Assembly: GCA_039819665.1 (NCBI GenBank)
Contig: JBCBRM010000042.1
Location: 26,228 to 90,227 of the forward strand
Length of the DNA stretch: 64,000 nucleotides
From: JAWPMV01 sp039819665
GTDB taxonomy: Bacteria > Bacteroidota > Bacteroidia > J057
Direction of reading: 5' to 3'
Part shown: positions 63,966 through 64,000 of the stretch, one piece after another
Numbering within the stretch: the first letter of the stretch is position 1
Layout: each line of letters starts with the position of its first letter
Program-made: the position numbers and the translations under genes
Notes under the pieces: model-generated
The model's database searches: none
The model's input: the letters and a program-made list of their open reading frames with translations, nothing else
Told to the model about the DNA's origin: nothing

Positions 63966-64000
63966 GGGGCCTTTGATAATCCAAAGCCTGAGCTGCCAGG

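Overview
The window is chromosomal DNA from a free-living member of the Bacteroidota. Six proteins end in a type IX secretion (T9SS) type A C-terminal sorting domain, one more protein has a phage-fibre-like repeat architecture often seen in this phylum, Shine-Dalgarno sequences are essentially absent, and a few TAnnTTTG-type -7 elements can be seen. The mix of large T9SS-secreted repeat proteins, subtilisins and an M4 peptidase suggests a marine or gliding lineage such as Saprospiria. That placement is inference, because no rRNA or marker gene is present. I see no tRNA, rRNA, CRISPR array, insertion sequence or prophage.

Layout. 1-1329 is the 3' end of an alpha-2-macroglobulin gene. 1528-3179 holds a small membrane protein divergent from a TetR regulator plus methyltransferase pair, with two matching operator-like palindromes between them. 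3666-4193 is a lone tail-collar (MdpB-like) protein. 4291-5289 is a small T9SS cargo. 5650-8526 is an AddB-like PD-(D/E)XK nuclease. From 37818 down to 8628, about 29 kb carries nine genes all on the minus strand: a membrane-anchored Kre9/KNH-like protein, a 4080-residue FG-GAP/fibronectin protein, a 2539-residue fibre-like protein ending in an S74 intramolecular chaperone, a small T9SS-tagged partner, a CARDB-like secreted protein, two tandem S8 peptidases with sorting domains, and two tandem TPR proteins. This block is the most distinctive part of the window and looks like a cell-surface/secreted module.

The right half is mostly housekeeping and solitary secreted proteins: PriA, an alpha/beta-hydrolase-fold protein lacking the nucleophile, a small lipoprotein, an M4 metallopeptidase with a beta-propeller and sorting domain, a cupin and sodium/solute symporter pair, a phosphatidylcholine-synthase-like enzyme, penicillin-binding protein 1A, an NTF2-like secreted protein, an RmlD-type reductase, a lipoprotein, a C-terminal processing protease, a GH113-like lipoprotein, a MazG-like pyrophosphohydrolase, TerC, a LysR regulator and histidine ammonia-lyase. 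The ammonia-lyase frame is broken at the right edge of the window.

How the genes fit together. The T9SS cargo are exported by Sec signal peptides and then by a T9SS encoded elsewhere. The giant propeller protein shows an exact internal order: seven consecutive units, each with seven FG-GAP blades (49 in all) followed by one fibronectin-like domain. The S74 fibre protein has no sorting domain of its own, but the gene starting 3 bp downstream has one, so the two may form a secreted or surface-anchored pair. Several intergenic regions carry inverted repeats that look like decayed REP/MITE-like elements, and two divergent promoters carry long perfect palindromes that are good operator candidates.
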